64,000 bases of DNA from Nitrospira defluvii (lineage in GTDB: Bacteria; Nitrospirota; Nitrospiria; Nitrospirales; Nitrospiraceae). Made by a program: the position numbers and the translations under genes. Where the stretch lies: the NCBI GenBank assembly GCA_011525625.1, contig WYAX01000014.1, positions 186,001 through 250,000 on the forward strand. Direction: 5' to 3'. The notes under the pieces are model-generated. The model had not been told where the DNA came from, ran no database searches, and saw nothing but the letters and a program-made list of their open reading frames with translations. Below, one piece after another: positions 36,198 to 44,342 of the stretch. The first letter of the stretch is position 1. Every line of letters begins with the position of its first letter.

Positions 36198-37709
36198 TTA
36201 GTTCCAGAACCATTGCGCCTGGAATCGTAGCTGCGAGGCATCGAAATCGCTTTGCGCACGATTGGCCACAAGGGTGCTGTTCAGACCGTTTTTAAAGACC
36301 CAGTCCGCCACGAATCTGAAGTGTGTATCCGGCTCCCAGACCAAACCCAAATTCCAGGTGCGAGATTGGCCGTCCGGCGCTCCATTGAGTGATTTGAATC
36401 CACCATAGTATTCGCCGTATCGCACATACGGCGTCAGCATGCCGACATCGGAGTAGCGCCAGGTGTAATACCCTTGGACATACCCACCCGCGATGCTGCT
36501 CTCCTCGATGAAGTTGGTTTGCGCGTTTCGTTTCGGGCCTCGCCCCACGGTGAACTCAGCCAAGAGTCCCCAGGGTTGTGGCGGGGTCCAGACATAGGCC
36601 GTGACCCGCTGATCCTTGATATCGCAGCCACCTTCCGACGTCAGCGGGCTGATACATCTGGCCGCACTCGCAACATTCGGTTGACTCGCTCCCTGCACGG
36701 CAAAGACTCCATGGTAGCCGAGGACACCGGCTTCCAAAAGCCGCCCATTCGGAAACTGAAACGGATAGGCCAACTTGGCTCCAATGTGCTTGTCCTTGTT
36801 CAGCTCCAATCGGCTCCGAGATTGACCATTGTAGACCATGATGCCGAACACGCCGTAGTCGCCCGGTCCATTATGATAGGCCGCCAATTGGGCAAATCGC
36901 TCTTGCGCGACTTTCGGGCTCCAGTAGTAGGCCACACCTAAATCTCTTTCCCCCGGCGCACCGCTCTGTACCGATTCATGCCGGTCCAGTTCCTGTCGAT
37001 TGGTGCTCGAACGGTAGGTATCGAAGGAGTTGGGAACACGATGGAGGCCCCACCGGATCCGATGCTCCTTGTCCTTGGTGATATAGAAATCTGAGTACGC
37101 GTCGATCATTTCATTGTTCGCCAGCGTCTGCTGTCCGCCTTCCAGAGCGAACTGGGTGAAAAAGGCCACGCGCTCGGATACCTGACCTTGGAAGACCAGG
37201 CGAAGCCGTCTGGCATAGAATTCGTTTCCCTGCTGATCACCGAAACTATCGTTCAAGGGCAAATCAAACCGCCGATCGGTCGCGCCCATGTTGTATTTGA
37301 ACTGCATGTAGCCGGTGATGCGAATGCGCTCGTACCAACGTGGATTGCCGGCCATCTGCAATTCCGCCGACTGCTCGAAAATACGACGTTCCTCTTCGGC
37401 CTTGAGGCGAATCCAGTCTTCCTGCGTAATCACCCCCTTCTCGAGCAACAGACTTTCAAGGGACGTACTCTCGATTGAGAGACGCTGTCCCGATGTTTCC
37501 CGGTCGATACTATTCGCAGTAGGTATCGCCTGGGGTACCGTCTCCACGGCGGAAAGCGCCTGGCTGGATTGAACAGGCCCTTGGGCGATCACCGTCGGCG
37601 CGGCCTCGCTCGCACCGGCCGATGCCTGCAACGGCAAGAACAGGAGCGCGCCGGCGATACCGATCGCCGCCGCAGACCTGTGTAACACACACATCCCCCC
37701 GTACTTCAT
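36198..37709 (-). CDS. Phosphate-selective porin, OprO/OprP type
   Basis: A 503-residue outer-membrane porin. The signal peptide spans ~1-31 (AAAIGIAGALLFLPLQASA). Residues ~85-120 form a short helical/coiled segment, then a 16-strand-type barrel: YMQFKYNMG, EFYARRLRLVFQGQVSERVAFFTQ, TEFTVGRGPKR and a C-terminal strand SQLRFQAQWFWN ending in aromatic N. The L-R-R-L-R/F-x-G-x-V/L block is typical of the Porin_O_P family that takes up phosphate or polyphosphate. GAGGAGG precedes the start. A four-unit Pho-box-like repeat lies 108-147 bases upstream in the direction of this gene. Confidence 0.88.
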   Translation of the reverse strand: MKYGGMCVLHRSAAAIGIAGALLFLPLQASAGASEAAPTVIAQGPVQSSQALSAVETVPQAIPTANSIDRETSGQRLSIESTSLESLLLEKGVITQEDWIRLKAEEERRIFEQSAELQMAGNPRWYERIRITGYMQFKYNMGATDRRFDLPLNDSFGDQQGNEFYARRLRLVFQGQVSERVAFFTQFALEGGQQTLANNEMIDAYSDFYITKDKEHRIRWGLHRVPNSFDTYRSSTNRQELDRHESVQSGAPGERDLGVAYYWSPKVAQERFAQLAAYHNGPGDYGVFGIMVYNGQSRSRLELNKDKHIGAKLAYPFQFPNGRLLEAGVLGYHGVFAVQGASQPNVASAARCISPLTSEGGCDIKDQRVTAYVWTPPQPWGLLAEFTVGRGPKRNAQTNFIEESSIAGGYVQGYYTWRYSDVGMLTPYVRYGEYYGGFKSLNGAPDGQSRTWNLGLVWEPDTHFRFVADWVFKNGLNSTLVANRAQSDFDASQLRFQAQWFWN

Positions 37710-37816
37710 TCATGCCTCCTCATGGTGTGATGCTTGTACCGATCGGTCCATGACCGTGACCTTCAGTACGGATAATAAAACCCGATGAATACACGGGCGC
37801 ACTATCGGTGCGCTTC

Positions 37817-37856
37817 GTGACAGCACTGTCACCGCCTGGTTAAGACTATGTAAACA
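37817..37856 (-). promoter_or_regulatory. Four-unit Pho-box-like repeat between porin and regulator
   Basis: Read toward the porin, the 7-mers are TGTTTAC, TCTTAAC, CGGTGAC and CTGTCAC, each followed by 4 bases, so all start 11 bp apart. The last unit differs at one base from the enteric CTGTCAT unit. It could also control the divergent regulator at 37969. Confidence 0.68.
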
Positions 37857-37968
37857 GCCGTTGGGAAGAGTCGGACGACGGGAAAATTTACGCGCACGTA
37901 ACATGTCGATTACCGTCCAACAATCTCGCGGGGCCATAGTCGATCGCGATACAGGAGGGTTCAGACAC

Positions 37969-38658
37969 ATGACCGACAGGGAGAACATGCTGCTGTTGGT
38001 GAGCGCCGACCACGCGGCGACCGGCTTGCTGGGGAAATGGCTCGAGATGAACGGCTATCGGACTTGCGTGGTGACGACAATCGCCTCCGCGCTCAGCGAG
38101 ATTCGGCAGCGGCGTCCGCTCCTGATTCTGTTGGATCGACAGCTCCTCGTGACGGAGGGCGGCCGTCGAGATCAGTTTCCTTCTACCGTCCCCATTATTG
38201 TGCTGCAACCGTTCGACAAATCCTGCGGCCAAGATGAATGCCTTACCGAGTTGGAGGCCGGATTCGACCTCGTGTTTTGTTCTCCGCACTCCCGAGAACT
38301 GCTGGCGCATATCCGGGCGATCCTGCGTCGACACCAGATGCCGGCGGCGGCTCCGTCAGTGCTTCGCGTCCAAGGCCTCGCGATGGATACGGCGCGCCAT
38401 GAGGTGACGGTCGGAGGAACACTGGTCGAGCTCACGCCGAAAGAATTTCGCATCCTTCATCAGTTTCTCCTCTCGCCCGGCGTTGTGCTGTCCCGGCAGG
38501 AATTGTTGAATCGCGTCTGGGGCGAAGACTACGCCCTCGAAGAACATGCGCTGGATGTCCACATTCACTCCCTCCGTCAGAAAATCGAGTCGGATCCCTC
38601 CAAGCCCCGATTTGTCGTCACGATTCGAGGCATCGGGTACAAGCTCCAAGCGTCCTAA
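37969..38658 (+). CDS. PhoB-like regulator with degenerate receiver
   Basis: A 229-residue OmpR/PhoB-type protein. The C-terminal domain (~125-229) is a canonical winged helix: LTPKEFRILHQFLL, SRQELLNRVWG, LDVHIHSLRQKIE and IRGIGYKL. The receiver (1-~115) keeps an Asp at the phosphorylation position (Asp56 in LILLDRQLL) but only one acidic residue in the N-terminal pocket (SAD), has Gln where Thr/Ser is expected (IIVLQPFD), and has no Lys in the K-P turn (DLVFCSPHSREL). It is therefore probably not controlled by ordinary phosphorylation. AGGAGGG precedes ATG 37969; longer frames lack a site. Confidence 0.85.
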   Translation: MTDRENMLLLVSADHAATGLLGKWLEMNGYRTCVVTTIASALSEIRQRRPLLILLDRQLLVTEGGRRDQFPSTVPIIVLQPFDKSCGQDECLTELEAGFDLVFCSPHSRELLAHIRAILRRHQMPAAAPSVLRVQGLAMDTARHEVTVGGTLVELTPKEFRILHQFLLSPGVVLSRQELLNRVWGEDYALEEHALDVHIHSLRQKIESDPSKPRFVVTIRGIGYKLQAS

Positions 38659-38893
38659 CGCGCGTCGTTCGACTCGCCAAATTTGCCCGTACCGCCGATC
38701 CGGCCACAGACTGCCGCTTGCGCATCGCCTCGTGAGCGTGAACGATGTCGGAGACATGGACCCGAGCGGCAAGAGGGGGTGGTGCGAGTCGCCACGGTAG
38801 GGGAGAGACCGGATGATGGAAACGAATAGGGGAAGAGTCCGACGAGCCTGGAGTTGGGACACCGTAGATGGAGAGCCTCGATGCGGTGGCGAG

Positions 38894-39277
38894 TTAAAAC
38901 TCGTCCACCGACACCGGCTGCAATAGATCGCGAACCGAGAGCACCCCGACGATCGCGCCGCTCTTTAACACGCCCAGATGACGTGTATGGTGGTGCTGCA
39001 TCAGATCAGCCGCTTCCGTGATCGACCGGCGCTCATCCAGGCTAATGACGGGGCTGCTCATGATGGATTCCACCGGCACATAATGCACCGGCTTATTCTC
39101 TCCGACGACTTTGCGCACGATATCAGACTCCGTCACAATGCCGACCACGCGCTCGTTCTGCTCAATAAACACACTCCCGACATGGCGCTCGTTCATGACT
39201 CGGGCGGCATCCGCCGCCGACGTGCCGACCGGCACCGTCACCAGGTTCTTCGTCATCAACTGACTGACTGTGACCAT
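38894..39277 (-). CDS. Two-CBS-domain protein
   Basis: A 127-residue stand-alone pair of CBS domains. The first is VSQLMTKNLVTVPVGTSAADAARVM with GSVFIEQNERVVGIVTESDIV. The second is VESIMSSPVISLDERRSITEAADLM with GVLSVRDLL. Such pairs bind adenine nucleotides and act as energy or redox sensors for a partner, which is not identifiable here. ATG 39277 is favoured by GGAGG eight bases upstream; the long upstream frame is a non-family extension. It lies alone between the regulator and Pal. Confidence 0.88.
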   Translation of the reverse strand: MVTVSQLMTKNLVTVPVGTSAADAARVMNERHVGSVFIEQNERVVGIVTESDIVRKVVGENKPVHYVPVESIMSSPVISLDERRSITEAADLMQHHHTRHLGVLKSGAIVGVLSVRDLLQPVSVDEF

Positions 39278-39487
39278 GCGCATAACCTCCGTGATGTGTT
39301 GCCCACCCAGTCTGATGCCTCCGCATCCCGATCCGATGGTTGACACAGCACGATACGCGCTGCACGTTCCATACAGGTTAGACGATCGTAAATTGTGTGT
39401 TACGGATGCGAAGGGAGGAGAAAGGAACCGGCGGCATGACCGGGATCGGTGCACGCCGCCATCGATGGAATATTCGCGGAGGAGGCG

Positions 39488-40063
39488 CTATTCTTTGACG
39501 ACGAAGTGGACGCTCCGATTTTTCTGCCAGCAAACCGGGTTGTGCTGTAAACACAAGGGACGGTCCTTGCCGTAGCTCGTGACATCGACTTGGAGCTGGC
39601 TCATCCCCAGCGATTCCAAGTACCGTTTGACCGAGAGGGCGCGCCGTTCACCCAACACCAAATTATATTCCGAGGTGCCGATTTCGTCGCAGCGGCCTTC
39701 CAGGAGCACCTTGGTGACATGGTGGTCTCTCAAGCGTTTGGCATTGTCCTCCACCGCAGTCAGGGCATCGTCGCGCAATACGTATTGATCGAAGTCGAAC
39801 AACACATCGGGAAAGGGAATATTTTGCTCCCCGGTCGCGTTGCGTGCGGCCATCTCCACCGAGCGCAACGGAACGGGGGTCGGTTCCGGTGGAGGGGGAA
39901 TTTCCTGGACGGGCACGGCGGCCACCTGCTCCTCGACACGCGGTTTCGGGGGAGTCACCGTTTTTCCTCCGCTGGTTCCCGCTTTGCTCGCACAGCCGTC
40001 AAGGAACAGGAGGGCGGCGACGGCACAGAGTCCGAGCAGGGCAAACGGGCGCAAACATTTCAT
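39488..40063 (-). CDS. pal: Peptidoglycan-associated lipoprotein (OmpA/Pal family)
   Basis: A 191-residue outer-membrane lipoprotein. The signal ends LLFLDGC, with Cys24 as the lipid site. A Pro-rich linker (~35-65) leads to the OmpA-like peptidoglycan-binding domain: VLFDFDQYVLRDDALTAVEDNAK, VLLEGRCDEIGTSEYNLVLGERRA, VTSYGKDRP. The Asp and Arg that grip diaminopimelate (in CDEIGTSEYNxxLGxxRA) are present. Tol genes are not adjacent. The C-terminus LCLQHNPVCWQKNRSVHFVV has two Cys not usual in E. coli Pal and could form a disulfide. Confidence 0.9.
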   Translation of the reverse strand: MKCLRPFALLGLCAVAALLFLDGCASKAGTSGGKTVTPPKPRVEEQVAAVPVQEIPPPPEPTPVPLRSVEMAARNATGEQNIPFPDVLFDFDQYVLRDDALTAVEDNAKRLRDHHVTKVLLEGRCDEIGTSEYNLVLGERRALSVKRYLESLGMSQLQVDVTSYGKDRPLCLQHNPVCWQKNRSVHFVVKE

Positions 40064-40107
40064 GGAAACCTCCGGCGCAGGGTGGGTTCGTGGATCGAAT
40101 GAGGCAC

Positions 40108-40136
40108 AGAATAATCAAATCGAGCAAACGAGGCAA
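40108..40136 (-). promoter_or_regulatory. pal: Possible sigma70 promoter of pal
   Basis: On the minus strand TTGCCT (40131-40136), a 17-base spacer, then TATTCT (40108-40113), about 45 bases before the pal start. The -35 match is only partial. Confidence 0.4.
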
Positions 40137-40137
40137 G

Positions 40138-43100
40138 CTACTTCTTTCCGACGCAGATCTCGTAGACATGCTGCGGCTGCGACACGGTGTCCCATTGCAA
40201 CATCTGGAGGGCATCGTCTACGTAGGCCGGCGAACGCATGCCGACAAGCACCGAGGTCACACCGGGCGTACTGCGTAGCACCCACAAGGCTTTCTGCGAC
40301 AAGGTCGCCGCGCGCCTCGGCTCCGGCAGCAGGGGATTGAGTCTGCGATGCAGGTCCTCGGTACGCAGACGGCTGCGCTCCGCCGCTTCCCGTTGCAGAC
40401 TTCTCAAGAGTGCGAGCAGTTCAGGCACATACCGATCCCGCCAGGATTCCCATTGCTCCGCCACGGTACCGGTGAATGCCTCCGCTAACGCGCGCAGCAC
40501 TTGGTTCACATGCGGCGCAATCATGTGCTGTTCAATCTGTTCCCAATGTTCGAGTCCCTGGACCTGCGTACGAATGCGGTTGAGTTCATCGGCCCATCGA
40601 AAAAAGTCGCTCGGGAGCATGCCCTGTCCGCTGTGCGTCACCGCCGGCGCGAGACTCGTACGATACTCCTCTTCAAGCGCCGCGACCTTGTCCCTCTGCG
40701 CCTCGAAGGTTGCCTCGACTGCCGGCACCGACACATCGGCCAACCGGACGACTCCGCCGCGCTGAGCCGGCATCGCATTCAAGGGACGATTGACCAAGAC
40801 GGCAATGCCTGCGTGCATCGCTTCCTCCAGCAACGTTCTGCCGTTGCCGGGGCCGGTGTTGGCGACCAGAGCCGCGCCGGATTCGTAGAGATTCATCGGA
40901 CACTGCAAGACGGTGAAGTGATGCGACGGGGTGCCGACCTTGTGTGCAGCCAAGGTGGCCGCGTCGATCATACGGGACAGGGAAGTCGCGCCGGGTTCGT
41001 CCGCTCCGGCAGTGGAGGTGTTCGACGAGACGCCATACCCGCGCAGCCGACCGGCCTGGACTTGCCCTTCGAGATACTCGAAGGCCCGTTGCAACCGCCG
41101 ATAGAATTCGACACGGAGTTCAGGCAGCGGACGCGCTTCGGTCCCGCCGAGCTTCGTGGCATGGGAGAGAAAGTACTCCGGGTTGTGCAACAGACAGACA
41201 TCCAGCGTGGCCAGGCCCAACCGATCCAGCGACAACGTCAATTGATCGGCCAGAAAATCCGGATGGATGCAATGCCAGATGTCGTCGCCGTACTTCACCA
41301 TGTCGGGATAGGGTTTGCCGGACTTTTCCCGCGCTTGCGCCTGCGTCAGGTTCTGCCCCTGGACGTACCCGATCTTCGACACCACGACCACTTCTTCCCG
41401 CGCAAGGTCTCCGGCGCGGATCAATCCCTGCATGACCGAGCCGACGAGTTGCTCGCTCTCTCCATCCATGTAATTTGTGGAGGTGTCGATCAGATTACAG
41501 CCCGCGCGGAGCGCCTTGATCAACGCCTCACGCTGTTCCTTTTCGCGCAGGCCCACACGATAGGTGCCGAACCCCAGGCGGCTCACCGTCAAACCCGTCG
41601 CACCGAACGGACCGAATCCATGGGCCAACGACCCGGCCCCGGACGCGGCATGAATGTGTCGTGCGGCATAGGCCGCCGTACCTTGAGCCGTGGCATGCCC
41701 TGGTTGCAACGAACCACTCAAGACCTTCTGCGCCGAGGTCGCCGCTGCGGCCTGTTGCGGCGCATCGAGCAAGGCGGGGAGTTCCGCCGGATCGGTGATC
41801 GGCCGACGGCACGAGAAATTCCGGCACACATACAGCGCAGGCTGACCGTTGACCAACGTTTTGCCCTGCAGCAGGGGATGTGCAGTGACAGCATCGGACG
41901 TGGCCCGATGAGCGAGCACGCGATTGGGCACGTAGATCCGATTCACGGCGGCGCGCAACGCCCTGGTCCCCGGAGCGTCAACCGCACCGACGACGGCGAT
42001 CTCCACAGGACCGTTCGTGAGGAGATCGACGACGAGCAGGCTTTTGGCGAACGCCCGCGGGTAGCGCGCGATCTGCCGGCCATAGGCCCGAACGGCGGAG
42101 GCGGCAGCCTGGCGGAAGTCGTCTCGTGCGACATGATAGGACAGGCGCGCCAGCACGGAAGCGGCAACGGCATTCCCGCTCGGCGTGGCTCCATCCGGTC
42201 CTTCGCGACTGCGCAGGATCAACGCTTCGTGGCCGATGGCGGTGGTAAAAAATCCGCCCTGCTGCTCGTCGGCAAAATCGGCCAGCATTCGCTCGGCCAG
42301 GCGGACCGCCGCGAGCAGATACCGCTCATGGCCGCCTGCTTCGTAGGTCTCAATCAAGCCTTCGGCCAAATAGGCGTAGTCTTCCAGGTAGGCGTCCAAG
42401 TGGGCGGTGCCCGCACGGTAGGTCCGCAGAAGACGGCCGTCCGGTTTGGAGAGCGTGGTCAGCAGAAAATCGCAAGCCCGTTGCGCCGCCTCGCGATACC
42501 GTGCCACGTCGCATACACGGCCCGCCTCCGCCATGGCGCTGATCATCATGCCGTTCCAGGCCGTGATGACCTTGTCATCGAGCCCGGGCGGGATGCGACG
42601 CGCGCGCGCGGCATAGAGCTTCGGTTTGGCCTGTTCGATCGTCTGCCGCAGTTCATCCACGGACAGCCCCAGGTCTTTCGCGACCGCCTCCGGACTGTGT
42701 GCCGTGTGGAGCACATTCTTGTGTTCCCAATTGCCGGCGGCGGTCACGTCGTAATAGGCGCAGACCCGGCGAGCCTCCTCGTCGCTGTCGAGAGCCGCGC
42801 GCACCTCTTCCGGCGTCCAGACAAAAAACTTTCCTTCGACCCCTTCGGAATCGGCGTCGGTGGCGGAATAGAAGCCCCCTTCGGACGACGTCATTTCCTT
42901 GAGCACATAGTCCAGCGTGTCACAGGCCACGCGACGATAGCGCTCGTCTCCGGTGACCTGGTAGGCCTCGACGTAGACATGCACCAGCAACGCGTTGTCG
43001 TAGAGCATCTTTTCGAAGTGCGGCACCAGCCAACGGTCGTCGGTGGAATAGCGGGCAAAGCCGCCGCCGATGTGATCGTAAATCCCGCCGGCCGCCATGG

Positions 43101-43830
43101 CATCCAACGTGGTCCGTACCATGGTGAGGGTATGGGGGTCGCGTGTCCGGTGATAACAATGGAGCAATAACGACAAACCGGTCGCCGGAGGAAACTTCGG
43201 CGCGCCGCCGAATCCGCCGAGTTTGGCATCGAAATCTTCAGCAAACTGGGTGACCGCGAGATCGAGTTCGGCTTCGCCGACCGTGGTCGGGGAGGGAGCC
43301 GTGATGCCCTCCCGCAACCGCGCCGTCAGATTCGCGGCCTGTGCCACGACTCCGTCGCGATCCTTGTCCCAATACTCCGCGAGTTTCTTCAGGAGGGTGG
43401 GAAACCCCGGTCGACCCCAACGATCCGACGGAGGGAAATAGGTGCCGGCGAAAAACGGTTTCTGGTCGGGGGTGAGGAACACGGTCATGGGCCATCCGCC
43501 CTGATTCCGGTTCAGTGCCAGCGTCGCCTGCATGTAGATTTCGTCCAGGTCGGGCCGCTCCTCACGATCGACCTTGATGCAGACGAAATGTCGGTTCATG
43601 AGCGCCGCCGTCGCCTCGTTCTCAAACGATTCCCGCTCCATGACATGACACCAATGGCAGGAGGAGTAGCCGATGGACAGGAGAATGGGCCGGTTCAGTG
43701 CGGCAGCCTGCTTCAGCGCCTCCGGTCCCCAGGGATACCACTCCACGGGATTGTACGCATGCTGGAGCAAGTAGGGACTGGTTTCGTGAATGAGACGATT
43801 GGGGCGGCGGGCATTGGCGTGATCGGTCAT
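40138..43830 (-). CDS. Fusion: YyaL/DUF255 thioredoxin-like protein plus aldo/keto reductase
   Basis: A 1230-residue protein in one uninterrupted frame. Residues ~1-165 are the DUF255 thioredoxin-like domain ([36 protein letters not shown] seen as [24 protein letters not shown]). Residues ~190-690 are the helical (alpha/alpha)6 domain of YyaL/SSP411 proteins. An Ala/Gly/Ser-rich linker (~700-745) leads to an aldo/keto reductase (~745-1230): [29 protein letters not shown] (Asp and Tyr), VVVSKIGY (Lys), VCLLHNPEY (His), [17 protein letters not shown]. The tetrad is complete. Both halves look intact, so this is a real fusion, not a sequencing join that I can detect. Joint role unknown. Confidence 0.88.
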   Translation of the reverse strand: MTDHANARRPNRLIHETSPYLLQHAYNPVEWYPWGPEALKQAAALNRPILLSIGYSSCHWCHVMERESFENEATAALMNRHFVCIKVDREERPDLDEIYMQATLALNRNQGGWPMTVFLTPDQKPFFAGTYFPPSDRWGRPGFPTLLKKLAEYWDKDRDGVVAQAANLTARLREGITAPSPTTVGEAELDLAVTQFAEDFDAKLGGFGGAPKFPPATGLSLLLHCYHRTRDPHTLTMVRTTLDAMAAGGIYDHIGGGFARYSTDDRWLVPHFEKMLYDNALLVHVYVEAYQVTGDERYRRVACDTLDYVLKEMTSSEGGFYSATDADSEGVEGKFFVWTPEEVRAALDSDEEARRVCAYYDVTAAGNWEHKNVLHTAHSPEAVAKDLGLSVDELRQTIEQAKPKLYAARARRIPPGLDDKVITAWNGMMISAMAEAGRVCDVARYREAAQRACDFLLTTLSKPDGRLLRTYRAGTAHLDAYLEDYAYLAEGLIETYEAGGHERYLLAAVRLAERMLADFADEQQGGFFTTAIGHEALILRSREGPDGATPSGNAVAASVLARLSYHVARDDFRQAAASAVRAYGRQIARYPRAFAKSLLVVDLLTNGPVEIAVVGAVDAPGTRALRAAVNRIYVPNRVLAHRATSDAVTAHPLLQGKTLVNGQPALYVCRNFSCRRPITDPAELPALLDAPQQAAAATSAQKVLSGSLQPGHATAQGTAAYAARHIHAASGAGSLAHGFGPFGATGLTVSRLGFGTYRVGLREKEQREALIKALRAGCNLIDTSTNYMDGESEQLVGSVMQGLIRAGDLAREEVVVVSKIGYVQGQNLTQAQAREKSGKPYPDMVKYGDDIWHCIHPDFLADQLTLSLDRLGLATLDVCLLHNPEYFLSHATKLGGTEARPLPELRVEFYRRLQRAFEYLEGQVQAGRLRGYGVSSNTSTAGADEPGATSLSRMIDAATLAAHKVGTPSHHFTVLQCPMNLYESGAALVANTGPGNGRTLLEEAMHAGIAVLVNRPLNAMPAQRGGVVRLADVSVPAVEATFEAQRDKVAALEEEYRTSLAPAVTHSGQGMLPSDFFRWADELNRIRTQVQGLEHWEQIEQHMIAPHVNQVLRALAEAFTGTVAEQWESWRDRYVPELLALLRSLQREAAERSRLRTEDLHRRLNPLLPEPRRAATLSQKALWVLRSTPGVTSVLVGMRSPAYVDDALQMLQWDTVSQPQHVYEICVGKK

Positions 43831-43902
43831 GCGCGAACCGTATCACGCACCGACGGAACGGGTCAATGAAGCGGAACAACGGACTGTGGCGGGGAAGCGG
43901 TC

Positions 43903-43947
43903 GCAAAAAAATTGGCCCGCGCCGGCATCCGGATTCGCGGGCCAATT
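43903..43947 (-). terminator. Intrinsic terminator after the Lys-rich small protein gene
   Basis: A 12-bp perfect stem (43910-43921 with 43936-43947) with an inner CCGG/CCGG pairing, then seven U residues on the minus strand. Confidence 0.9.
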
Positions 43948-43977
43948 GTGGAACACGAAAGAGTCAGAAAGCGAGGC

Positions 43978-44145
43978 TCAGTGGCCGCCCTTCTTCTCGT
44001 CCTTCTTCTTGTCGTCGCCGAACACGGTCTGGGAGAGGTGACCGCCCTTCTTCTCATCCTTCTTCTTATCGTCGCCCGCGAATGACGGTGCGGTGAACGC
44101 AACGAGAATGGCCGCCGCTACGAATGCAAACAGTGCACGCTTCAT
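43978..44145 (-). CDS. Small exported Lys/Asp-rich repeat protein
   Basis: A 55-residue protein. A signal peptide (MKRALFAFVAAAILVAFTAPSFA) is followed by two copies of GDDKKKDEKKGGH separated by LSQTVF, leaving a mature peptide of ~32 residues that is almost all charged. GGAGGGG lies just before ATG 44145, a good sigma70-like promoter is upstream and a strong terminator follows, so it is a well-expressed single gene. The His/Asp-rich repeats might bind metal or polyanions; I do not recognise a family. Confidence 0.8.
   Translation of the reverse strand: MKRALFAFVAAAILVAFTAPSFAGDDKKKDEKKGGHLSQTVFGDDKKKDEKKGGH
43981..44076. repeat. Two 39-bp direct repeats inside the Lys-rich gene
   Basis: Copies at 43981-44019 and 44038-44076 match at 36 of 39 bases; the three differences are synonymous. 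They encode the duplicated GDDKKKDEKKGGH. Confidence 0.9.
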
Positions 44146-44198
44146 GGAACCCCCTCCTTGAAAGTTGAGAATAAAGTGCCCACCACAAGGGCGGGGCG

Positions 44199-44227
44199 AG
44201 GGTAGCCAACCCGTCAAAAAAAGTCAA
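44199..44227 (-). promoter_or_regulatory. Sigma70-like promoter of the Lys-rich gene
   Basis: On the minus strand TTGACT (44222-44227), a 17-base spacer and TACCCT (44199-44204), ~54 bases before ATG 44145. Confidence 0.6.
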
Positions 44228-44342
44228 CGAACGTAGCGACGCCCGCAGAATGAGCCGGTACCCCCTTATCGATCCAGGGCATGCCCATCGCCTCGCTGTG
44301 GTACACTGATCACAGACGCCGCACCTCATCGGGTCAACGACC

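Noticed and set aside
40501..43170. An 889-codon open frame on the + strand
   Set aside because: Antisense shadow of the YyaL/aldo-keto reductase fusion gene.
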